Below are positions 1 through 6,634 of a stretch of 11,884 nucleotides of DNA, piece after piece. Below the pieces are notes generated by a model. That model worked only from the letters and a program-made list of their open reading frames with translations. It was not told where the DNA came from and searched no databases. Made by a program: the position numbers and the translations under genes. This DNA comes from UMGS755 sp045602005 (GTDB lineage: Bacteria > Bacillota > Clostridia > UBA1381 > UBA9506), in NCBI GenBank assembly GCA_045602005.1, contig JAZSAS010000022.1, positions 1-11,884 on the forward strand, written 5' to 3'. The stretch's first letter is position 1. Each line of letters begins with the position of its first letter.

Positions 1-1
1 G

Positions 2-145
2 CACCTTATCAACAGCTTAAAGATTGCTAAGGCACTGGAAGAAAAAGCTGCTAAGTTTGATTATGACTATCAGAAGAAGTGCGTAGAGGAAAGAGATTAT
101 GAAAAGCTTGAACTCTATGTTATGGAACTGTTAATGGGTCTGTAA
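2..145 (+). CDS. C-terminal fragment of an unrecognised protein (47 aa visible)
   Basis: The frame starting at base 2 is open from the window edge to a TAA at 143-145 and gives 47 residues ending in LYVMELLMGL. The visible part is charged and helical in character (many K and E), with no motif that names a family. It is on the same strand as the glycosidase-like and ceramidase-like genes that follow, so it may belong to the same catabolic cluster. A hairpin lies just after its stop codon. The NSLKIAKAL segment faintly recalls the end of xylose-isomerase-like TIM barrels, but this is too weak for a call. Confidence 0.6.
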   Translation, partial: HLINSLKIAKALEEKAAKFDYDYQKKCVEERDYEKLELYVMELLMGL

Positions 146-157
146 TTCACAAAAGAA

Positions 158-185
158 AGAGGCAGGCGTATTTTCGTCTGCCTCT
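158..185 (+). terminator. Hairpin between genes, possible weak terminator
   Basis: An 11-bp stem (158-168 with 175-185, one G-T wobble) with a 6-nt loop lies 12 nt after the stop codon of the first gene. It is GC-rich (GGCAGGCG arm), but the sequence after it is GTTCGCATATT, with no U-tract. It may act as a partial terminator or an RNA stabiliser inside an operon rather than a full stop. Confidence 0.45.
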
Positions 186-202
186 GTTCGCATATTGGAT
201 TC

Positions 203-210
203 GGGAGGAG
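203..210 (+). promoter_or_regulatory. Ribosome binding site that fixes the start of the glycosidase-like gene
   Basis: GGGAGGAG ends 5 nt before the ATG at 216. The same frame also has a TTG at 195, but that codon lies upstream of this Shine-Dalgarno, so 216 is the better start. Confidence 0.75.
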
Positions 211-215
211 ACAAA

Positions 216-1949
216 ATGAAATTTTTTCACGTGTATAACGAGGAATGCTTTAAGGGTTTAGAGAAAAATGGTTTAATCAATAAGGATACAGGTTTTAAAA
301 TTCAACATGTTTTTCGTCTGCAAAGCCATATGAAATTTAATGAGCTGGCTGCAAAGGACGGAAAGCTTTATAATTTGCTTAAAGAGGGAAATTATCCCTT
401 TTATGTTGATAGAATTGCCGGCGGTACGACCTATCATAAATATGACTTTTCTTCTGAGCTGATTCATGAATATGAGAATTTGCTTGGAGATTGGTTTTTA
501 GGATTTCAGCTTCATGAAAGCGGTTCTAACCGCCGTCAGTCTGACTGGCGGAATATGATTGAGGCAATGGGCAGCAAGGGTCCCTATGATTTGGAGACTC
601 TGCGTGAGAAAATGCTCAGCCCGATTGCCAAGATGCCGGACGGCACAAGACTTTGCGGATTTTTCATGGATGGTCCTGAGTATTATGCCAACCAGGTTTA
701 TGCTGAGACCTATGAAGAATTCATTGAGGAAATGAAGGATATGTTCTCACGCAGAATGGAAGAGGTTGACGGCTTTATTTTGCCTTGCGACAGCTATTAT
801 CTCGCAACAAAGCTGCAGGAAGAGCTGGGCATGCGTACTTATATGCCCGAGGTTGGCTGTCAGATTCCGCTGATGAGAATCGCTGTTTCTTTAGCCCGTG
901 GTATGGCAAAGGCAAGCGGAAAAACATGGGGTACCTATTACGAATGCTGGCGTGAAGTTCCCGGAATTGGTTACTGTATGCCTGTTTATAACGATTATCC
1001 GCTCAATGAGTGGTATGCAAAGCCGCTGCCGGGCATGGATGACTTCTGGTCACGTGGCGAAAACGGCGGTAGTTCAAGATTGCTGCAAAATCGTATTTAT
1101 TATTATACGCTTATGAGCGGTGCAGACTATTTCTCCGAAGAATGGGGCTTAAACTGCAGCTATTCTGATATGCAGGAGTTTACCCTGTCCTCCTATGGTG
1201 AAACGAAAAAGACCTTTATCAATTCTGCCCTTGATTTGCAGGGCGTTCAGGCAAAGGTGCCTTTCGCTATTGTTCTGCCTAAGCGTTACAGTTGTATTGA
1301 ACTGCCTGATATTTTCACGGCTTATGAAATCGGCAACCACAGCAAAACCTATTTAGACAGCCCCTTAAGTGATGCAGACCAGAAGTATTATGGTCATCTT
1401 GAGGATGTTTTAAAACTGTTCTTTGCAAGAAGCACAGCCGACATTGTGGGCAATGAAGGCCATGTTATCACTAATTCACGGTTCGGTGATTTGTTCGATA
1501 TTATTTATGAGGATGCATCAGATGACGCCTTGAAGAAATATGATTATCTCATTGACGCTACCGCCGAGGGAACCTTTGCTAAGGCGAAATCCGGCAAAGG
1601 ACTTGCCATCTTAGAAAGCGGCAACATTGAGAAATTGGAAGCTGAGGTTCGCAGTCTGATTCAGGAAGTGATGCCTTGCTATGTAGATGGTCTTTGTTGG
1701 TTGGTATCCACTGATGAAAAGGGTCGTCGGTTCTTGACAATCTTCAATAACGAAGGTAATGAGAGAAGCCTTGAGGTAGGCGACATCATTCATGCAGAGG
1801 CAGATGCCAAGGTGAAAATTACATTTAAAGAGCCTGTTAATCTTAAAGTGTATAAAGAAGCACCTAAGGCTATTCAGATCGAAAAGATTGATGACTGCAG
1901 CTACTGGGCAACAATTCCGGCAGCCGGCTTTGCTGTTATAGAATTTTAA
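216..1949 (+). CDS. Glycoside hydrolase-like protein, TIM-barrel type, family not identified (577 aa)
   Basis: No signal peptide is visible, so the protein is probably cytoplasmic. Residues about 1-340 are rich in aromatic and acidic residues in the style of a clan GH-A (beta/alpha)8 glycosidase: GFQLHESGSN at 96-105, GFFMDGPEYY at 148-157, GTYYECWRE at 239-247 and ADYFSEEWG at 303-311. The Glu residues in these segments (E101, E155, E247, E308/E309) are candidate catalytic acids; which pair acts is inference. Residues about 345-480 begin VPFAIVLP and include KKYDYLIDA, and resemble the Rossmann-like trimerisation domain of GH42 beta-galactosidases. About 490-577 looks like a small beta-sandwich. 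The three-domain order therefore parallels GH42, but I do not recognise the family. Two ceramidase-like genes follow closely, which suggests shared use on a glycoconjugate. The start was chosen from the ribosome binding site at 203-210. Confidence 0.6.
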   Translation: MKFFHVYNEECFKGLEKNGLINKDTGFKIQHVFRLQSHMKFNELAAKDGKLYNLLKEGNYPFYVDRIAGGTTYHKYDFSSELIHEYENLLGDWFLGFQLHESGSNRRQSDWRNMIEAMGSKGPYDLETLREKMLSPIAKMPDGTRLCGFFMDGPEYYANQVYAETYEEFIEEMKDMFSRRMEEVDGFILPCDSYYLATKLQEELGMRTYMPEVGCQIPLMRIAVSLARGMAKASGKTWGTYYECWREVPGIGYCMPVYNDYPLNEWYAKPLPGMDDFWSRGENGGSSRLLQNRIYYYTLMSGADYFSEEWGLNCSYSDMQEFTLSSYGETKKTFINSALDLQGVQAKVPFAIVLPKRYSCIELPDIFTAYEIGNHSKTYLDSPLSDADQKYYGHLEDVLKLFFARSTADIVGNEGHVITNSRFGDLFDIIYEDASDDALKKYDYLIDATAEGTFAKAKSGKGLAILESGNIEKLEAEVRSLIQEVMPCYVDGLCWLVSTDEKGRRFLTIFNNEGNERSLEVGDIIHAEADAKVKITFKEPVNLKVYKEAPKAIQIEKIDDCSYWATIPAAGFAVIEF

Positions 1950-2000
1950 TTTGACGCTACAGGAAACTTCATAGGAATTCATGGAAGGAGAACAAACATT

Positions 2001-3305
2001 ATGAAAGAATTTAAAATGAGCATGGCAAAAGAGGATATTACACCTGAACTGGGATGTCTGCTCTATGGCTATGCTGAGGAACGTCATGCAGAAAGAGTTT
2101 TAGACCCGTTGGAGGTTGGCGTGGTAGCGCTGAATCAGGGCGATGAGACTGTGCTGCTCATCAGCACAGAGCTGTGTTCCTTTAATATGGACGGAGTAAG
2201 TGAAATCAGAAAACAGATTGCAGAAGCAACAGGCGTTAAATATGAAAACATCATGTTTTCTGCCATTCACACCCACTCTGCTCCGGTAACCCGTACTTCT
2301 GTGGGTTGGGGAGAAACAGACTGGAATTATATCAATAGCATTCTGCTGCCCGCAACCATTAAGGCAGCTCGTCAGACACTGGAAACGCTGGAACCTGCCG
2401 TGATGGGTGTTGGAACAGCACAGTGCATGGCCGGCATTAACAGACGTGAAATTACAGAAAACGGCGAGGTTGTTCTGGGACAGAATCCCGACGGACCATA
2501 TGATCCCACCATGACAGTGCTGACTTTCCGCAATCTTAGCGGCAAAAATCTGGGCACCATTGTTCATTTTGCAACACACGCAACCGCAGCAGGTCGTAAC
2601 CTTTCTATCACAAGAGACTGGCCGGGCGTGATGATTGACAGAGTGAAAGCTGTAACAGGCGCAAGCTGTATGTACATCAACGGTGCAGAGGGTAACGTTG
2701 GTCCGAGACTTTCCAACGGACAAACCACAGGTAATGAAGATGATATTCAGGAAATCGGTAACATTGCCGGAGACAGTGCGGAAGAAGCACTGCGCAGCAT
2801 TCAGGAGTTTAAAGCACCGAATCTGAAAGTGAAGACCGGCCCCATGAACCTTCTTTTCGGCAATCCGCCTTCTCTGGAAGAAGTACTGAAGGGAATTGAG
2901 GAACTGGGTGACCCCAGCAAGTTGATTGACACAGATATCACCAAATATTCTCAGTTGCACAAAATAAAAGCAGTTTATGACTCCGGAGAACCCTTTGCTA
3001 CAAAGAAGGAGTTCACACAGACTGTTATTGCACTGGATGACCTTGCGCTGGTGCCTTATGCTTTTGAGGCATTCTGTGACATTGCAATGAATTTAAGAGA
3101 GAAGTCTCCTTATCGTGAAACACTGCTTCTGGGTTTAACCGGCGGAAGCTACGGCTACATGCCCACAGAGGATCAGATTCCCTATGGCGGTTACGAGATT
3201 GGCTCTTTCCGTGCGGTAACTGTTCCCAGCTTTGTAGACTATTTGGATAAATATTCAGTTGAAGAGAATGTGAAATTGCTCAACGAGATGTATGCTGAGA
3301 AATAA
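2001..3305 (+). CDS. Neutral/alkaline ceramidase-family hydrolase, copy 1 (434 aa)
   Basis: This matches the catalytic domain of neutral/alkaline non-lysosomal ceramidases (Pfam PF04734 type): the N-terminal ITPELGCLLYGY and the DPLEV segment, HTHSAP at 90-95, FATHATAAG at 190-198, RDWPG at 205-209, NGAEGNVGPR at 227-236, FEAF around 355-358 and GGSYGYMPTE at 381-390. By family knowledge the zinc ligands would be His in HTH, H193, E356 and a Tyr in SYGY. Known ceramidases carry an extra C-terminal Ig-like domain and a signal peptide; both are missing here, so a cytoplasmic enzyme acting on a related amide or ester is likely. Compared with copy 2, two residues next to zinc ligands are changed: HTHSAP instead of HTHSGP, and THAT instead of THPT. 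GGAAGGAG (1983-1990) precedes the ATG. The gap to the glycosidase-like gene is 51 bp, consistent with one operon. True ceramide cleavage is unproven. Confidence 0.82.
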   Translation: MKEFKMSMAKEDITPELGCLLYGYAEERHAERVLDPLEVGVVALNQGDETVLLISTELCSFNMDGVSEIRKQIAEATGVKYENIMFSAIHTHSAPVTRTSVGWGETDWNYINSILLPATIKAARQTLETLEPAVMGVGTAQCMAGINRREITENGEVVLGQNPDGPYDPTMTVLTFRNLSGKNLGTIVHFATHATAAGRNLSITRDWPGVMIDRVKAVTGASCMYINGAEGNVGPRLSNGQTTGNEDDIQEIGNIAGDSAEEALRSIQEFKAPNLKVKTGPMNLLFGNPPSLEEVLKGIEELGDPSKLIDTDITKYSQLHKIKAVYDSGEPFATKKEFTQTVIALDDLALVPYAFEAFCDIAMNLREKSPYRETLLLGLTGGSYGYMPTEDQIPYGGYEIGSFRAVTVPSFVDYLDKYSVEENVKLLNEMYAEK

Positions 3306-3343
3306 AATATCATTGCTTTTGTAGTAAAAGGAGGACGAATATA

Positions 3344-4648
3344 ATGAAAGAATTTCAAATGGGCATGGCGAAAGAGGATGTAACACCTGAGCTGGGTTGC
3401 TTGCTCTATGGTTATCCCAGAGAACGTCATGCAGAAAGAGTTTTAGATCCGCTGGAGGTAGGCGTTGTTGCTCTTAAACAGGGCGAAGAGACGGTGCTTC
3501 TCATCAGCGCAGAGCTGTGCTCCTTTAATATGGACCAATGCAGTGAAATCAGAAAACAGATTGCAGAAGCAACAGGTGTTACATATGAAAACATCATGTT
3601 TTCCGCAATTCACACCCATTCCGGTCCCTTAACACGCACCTCTGTGGGCTGGGGTGAAGCAGATTTAAACTATATTAATAACACCTTGGTTCCTGCCAGC
3701 ATTAAGGCTGCCCGCCAGGCTTTAGATTCCTTAGAGCCTGCTGTGATGGGTGTTGGAACAGCAAAGTGTATGGCCGGCGTTAACAGACGTGAAATCGCTG
3801 AAGACGGCGAGGTTATTCTGGGACAGAATCCTGACGGACCTTATGATCCCACCATGACGGTGATTACCTTTAAAAATACCAGTGGCAAAAACCTGGGCAC
3901 CATTGTCCATTTTGCAACACATCCTACTGTGGCAGGTTCCAATTTCTCAATCACAAGAGACTGGCCGGGTGTGATGATTGACAGAGTGAAGGCCGAAACA
4001 GGCGCAAACTGCATGTTCATCAACGGTGCAGAGGGTAACGTTGGTCCGAGACTTTCCAACGGCAGAACGGCTGCCACAGAGGCAAGCCTTGAAGAAATCG
4101 GCGGCATGGCTGCAGAAAGTGCAAAAGAAGCACTGGCTTCTATCAGTGAGTTTAAGATGCCGACCCTGTCAGTTAAAATCGGGCACATTCTTTTCCCCTA
4201 TGTTGCACCGCCTACACTGGAGGAAATCAATCAGGAAATTGAATCTATTGGTGATCCCAGCGTGTTGACAGATACCAGCCTTGCCAGATATGCACAGCTG
4301 CAGAATTTGAAAAACATGCACTTGACAGGTCAGGAATTCCCCAAGGGAAAAGATACCGTGCAAACTGTTATTGCACTGGATGACCTTGCTTTAGTGCCTT
4401 ATCCTTTCGAGGCATTCTGCGATTTTGCAATGGCTTTAAGAGAGCAGTCTCCTTACGGGGAAACACTGCTTCTGGGCTTAACCGGCGGAAGCTATGCATA
4501 TCTTCCCACAGAAGAACAGATTCCTCATGGCGGCTATGAAGTGGAATCTTTCCATGCAGCCAGCACGCCCAGCTTTGTAGATTCTTTAGGAAATCATCTG
4601 ATTGCTGAAAACATTAAATTGCTCAATGCGTTGCATGCAGAAAAATAA
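3344..4648 (+). CDS. Neutral/alkaline ceramidase-family hydrolase, copy 2 (434 aa)
   Basis: This is a tandem paralogue of the preceding gene, of identical length and alignable without a gap. About 120 of 434 positions differ by eye, so identity is near 70%. Divergence is concentrated at residues about 241-338, while the metal-site regions are nearly the same. It carries the more typical family motifs HTHSGP (90-95) and FATHPTVAG (190-198), then RDWPG, NGAEGNVGPR, FEAF and GGSYAYLPTE. It has no signal peptide. AAGGAGG at 3328-3334 lies 9 nt before the ATG, and only 38 bp separate it from copy 1, so the two are cotranscribed. It is the last gene of the plus-strand operon; a strong hairpin follows. 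The differing middle segment may form the substrate lid and would let the pair act on different lipids or amides; that is inference. Confidence 0.82.
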   Translation: MKEFQMGMAKEDVTPELGCLLYGYPRERHAERVLDPLEVGVVALKQGEETVLLISAELCSFNMDQCSEIRKQIAEATGVTYENIMFSAIHTHSGPLTRTSVGWGEADLNYINNTLVPASIKAARQALDSLEPAVMGVGTAKCMAGVNRREIAEDGEVILGQNPDGPYDPTMTVITFKNTSGKNLGTIVHFATHPTVAGSNFSITRDWPGVMIDRVKAETGANCMFINGAEGNVGPRLSNGRTAATEASLEEIGGMAAESAKEALASISEFKMPTLSVKIGHILFPYVAPPTLEEINQEIESIGDPSVLTDTSLARYAQLQNLKNMHLTGQEFPKGKDTVQTVIALDDLALVPYPFEAFCDFAMALREQSPYGETLLLGLTGGSYAYLPTEEQIPHGGYEVESFHAASTPSFVDSLGNHLIAENIKLLNALHAEK

Positions 4649-4689
4649 GCTTTCAGGATATGTAAACGGCGTATTATTTTAAACATGTT

Positions 4690-4725
4690 AAAAAAGGAGC
4701 TGTGACTTTCGTCACAGCTCCTTTT
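4690..4725. terminator. Bidirectional rho-independent terminator
   Basis: A perfect 15-bp stem (4692-4706 with 4711-4725) closes a 4-nt TTTC loop. It sits between the converging plus-strand hydrolase operon and the minus-strand hydro-lyase operon. Read on the minus strand the stem ends in six U residues; read on the plus strand it ends in CUUUUG. It can therefore serve both, with the better U-tract for the minus strand. Confidence 0.9.
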
Positions 4726-4761
4726 GTCTGACGGTAACTTATCGTAGACCGCAGCGGCTTT

Positions 4762-5385
4762 TTAATAAAGCTTGGTGAACTCAAATGAAGAATCAATGCC
4801 AAGTTCTTTTAAGGCCTCTTCCTTCTTCGCTGCAATTTTACCATCCAGCTCATCAAAGTAATTATTACCTTCTGCATCAATGTCAACAATGAACGGGCCG
4901 ATATCATTCAGCTTAAAGAACCAAGCGGCTTCAATTCTGCCTAATTCATCATACAGATACACGTCCTGCACTTCAATGGAGTCAATCCAAAGATTAGGGC
5001 TAACCGATCTTGGGGAAACGTGCACACATTTCTTTTCCTTCATCATTGCCATTGTTTCGGGACCCATTGTGGTTTTTCCCACAATCATTCGTAGATTCCA
5101 TTTATCAACACTCCGGGCGCCCCATTTTTCAAAGCGAATGCTGGAGGTGGGCATGAAGGAAACGAGCTTCCATTTGCCGTTTTCTTTAATGACAATCGGA
5201 CCGTTATGAATCAAAATATTTCTGCCTTCTGTGGAGAAGGGAAGCACATTGCCTTCATCAAAAATATATTTCTGAAGTCTTGAGCGGCAGGTGAAAGCCT
5301 CTCCGCTTATATATACAGTATCGCCGATTTTTAATTTTTTAACATCATCCTCGGAAAGAGGACTTGTCAGATGATATTCTGCCAT
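4762..5385 (-). CDS. Class I fumarase / tartrate dehydratase-type hydro-lyase, beta subunit, divergent (207 aa)
   Basis: This is the swivelling C-terminal domain of Fe-S hydro-lyases (PF05683 type) as a separate subunit: LTSPLSEDDVKKLKIGD near the start, ISGEAF at 26-31, HNGPIV at 60-65, IVGKTTMG at 101-108, and YDELGRIEAAWFFKL followed by FIVDIDAEGN at 165-174. It partners the alpha subunit encoded 19 bp upstream and would complete an active site that adds or removes water on a fumarate-like diacid (fumarate, mesaconate or tartrate). Several positions differ from the family pattern as I know it: CRSRLQK (33-39) where ARDxAHK is usual, MPTSSIRFE (78-86) where GPTTSxRM is usual, and RSVSPNLW in place of a Gly/Ala-rich segment. 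This suggests a distinct subfamily and perhaps a different substrate. The start at 5385 is set by AGGAGG at 5395-5400; an in-frame upstream extension to 5418 would overlap that site and the alpha gene. Confidence 0.85.
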   Translation of the reverse strand: MAEYHLTSPLSEDDVKKLKIGDTVYISGEAFTCRSRLQKYIFDEGNVLPFSTEGRNILIHNGPIVIKENGKWKLVSFMPTSSIRFEKWGARSVDKWNLRMIVGKTTMGPETMAMMKEKKCVHVSPRSVSPNLWIDSIEVQDVYLYDELGRIEAAWFFKLNDIGPFIVDIDAEGNNYFDELDGKIAAKKEEALKELGIDSSFEFTKLY

Positions 5386-5404
5386 TGCTTTTCGCCTCCT
5401 TTTT

Positions 5405-6322
5405 TTATCTGTCGCCAAACCAGTTGGGACTCATCATTTTTGTAACCGTTTGATTTGCATCAATGCGAGAAGAAGCCCGACGTGCAACCATGCAGTTGGT
5501 GCTTGTTGCACAGGCAATGCCCGCAATGTGTGTGTAAGCATACTCAACGTTTACGGCAAGCACTGACGTATCGCCGCCAGAACCTAAAATGCCAATGCCA
5601 AGGCTGTTCAACGCCTTGTATAAATCTTCTTCAATCTTTGCAAACATCGGGTCAGGATGTTTAGAACCAACAGTTCTCAAACATGCAGCTTCTTTAGCAA
5701 GATTTGCTGCAACGTTTGCCGTGCCGCCAATGCCGATACCCAAAACAGAGGGGGGGCAAACCGCACCTGCACGGGTGGAAGCCACAAAGCTGTCTATAAC
5801 AAACTTCTCAATTCCTTTAATTCCGTCAGCAAATGCAACAATTCTGTGTCTTGTACCACCAAAACACTCACTGCCGCCACCTTTTGCTGCATAAGAAATT
5901 TCAATGAAGTCGCCATCAACAAACTGATATGTAAAATCGGGGATGTTCATACCAATGTTATTACCCGGGTCATATCCTGTCAGCGGGTGCTTCATTGTTG
6001 CACGGAGATAGCCAAGCTCAGTTGCACGAGCCACAGCACGTCTTGCTGCATTCTCAAGTTCAACAAAACCGCCCTCTAACTCACACTGATTTCCTACTTT
6101 AAAATAGAAAATCGGCCAGCCGGTGTCTACACAAAGGGGATTTTCACGCTTAGCTGACATTTCCATGCTGTCTAGCGTTGCCATTAAGCCCTTTCTAGCC
6201 TCAACATTACTTTCCTTTTCAATCGCTTTTTCAAAGGCGGTTTTAACATCGGGAGATATTTCTGTTGCGCCTCTTTTAATGGTTTCGAAAAGGACTTGTT
6301 CATATACTTCCGTTTTAATCAT
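5405..6322 (-). CDS. Class I fumarase / tartrate dehydratase-type hydro-lyase, alpha subunit (305 aa)
   Basis: This is the N-terminal catalytic domain of [4Fe-4S] hydro-lyases (PF05681 type), about the usual length for the separate alpha subunit. Candidate cluster cysteines are C64 in LCVDTGWP, C189 in AVCPPSVLGIGIGG (188-200) and C277 in STNCMVARR. Other family marks are RATMKHPLTGYDPGNN (107-122) and AAKGGGSECFGG (145-156). With the beta subunit it should catalyse reversible hydration of fumarate or a related acid such as mesaconate, or dehydration of tartrate; the sequence alone does not decide. The enzyme class is oxygen-sensitive, which fits an anaerobe. The ATG at 6322 has AGAGGTG (6333-6339) upstream, which overlaps the TAG of the DUF4387 gene, so the two are likely translationally coupled. 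Confidence 0.9.
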   Translation of the reverse strand: MIKTEVYEQVLFETIKRGATEISPDVKTAFEKAIEKESNVEARKGLMATLDSMEMSAKRENPLCVDTGWPIFYFKVGNQCELEGGFVELENAARRAVARATELGYLRATMKHPLTGYDPGNNIGMNIPDFTYQFVDGDFIEISYAAKGGGSECFGGTRHRIVAFADGIKGIEKFVIDSFVASTRAGAVCPPSVLGIGIGGTANVAANLAKEAACLRTVGSKHPDPMFAKIEEDLYKALNSLGIGILGSGGDTSVLAVNVEYAYTHIAGIACATSTNCMVARRASSRIDANQTVTKMMSPNWFGDR

Positions 6323-6337
6323 GATTCAATTTCACCT

Positions 6338-6634
6338 CTATATTTCAATATTTGCCAGGGGAATATGCTGCTGGCAACCATAAACATCATCATCAGCGAT
6401 ACTTCCGCTAATGTGCTTTCTGGGGAAAGTTATTTTAATTGAATTAACAATTTCATAAGAGATAATGGTAATTTGTTCTTCTTTGGTGTCATATGCCTTG
6501 GCAACGTCCTCTTTTTTCAGGTTGTTTAAAACAAGCTCCATATCCTCTTTGTTTTTGAACATTAGGTCAAAGGTAATAAAAAGCGGACCTGCATTTTTGC
6601 TGCGCAGAATTTTTGCAATATCAATCAGCTTCAT
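6338..6634 (-). CDS. DUF4387 domain protein (98 aa)
   Basis: A small protein matching DUF4387 along its whole length: IAKILRSKNAGPLFITFDLMF at the N-terminus and the conserved end with GSIADDDVYGCQQHIPL. Its biochemical role is unknown. Members are commonly encoded next to, or fused to, AtuA-family (DUF1446) proteins, as here. Its ATG overlaps the TGA of the AtuA-family gene in the tetranucleotide ATGA (6631-6634), so the two are very likely made in equal amounts and may form a complex. The fumarase-like alpha subunit starts 15 bp after its stop. Confidence 0.88.
   Translation of the reverse strand: MKLIDIAKILRSKNAGPLFITFDLMFKNKEDMELVLNNLKKEDVAKAYDTKEEQITIISYEIVNSIKITFPRKHISGSIADDDVYGCQQHIPLANIEI

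Noticed and set aside
195..215. TTG start 7 codons before the ATG of the glycosidase-like gene.
   Set aside because: The Shine-Dalgarno GGGAGGAG at 203-210 lies after this TTG and at correct spacing to the ATG at 216.
1951..1985. Possible internal promoter with TTGACG before ceramidase copy 1.
   Set aside because: No acceptable -10 hexamer lies 16-18 bp downstream; cotranscription with the upstream gene is simpler.
2100..2960. A long open frame (286 codons) on the minus strand opposite ceramidase copy 1.
   Set aside because: It lies wholly inside a well-supported gene, is cysteine-rich in an unnatural way, has no ribosome binding site, and partly recurs opposite copy 2 only because the plus-strand genes are duplicates.
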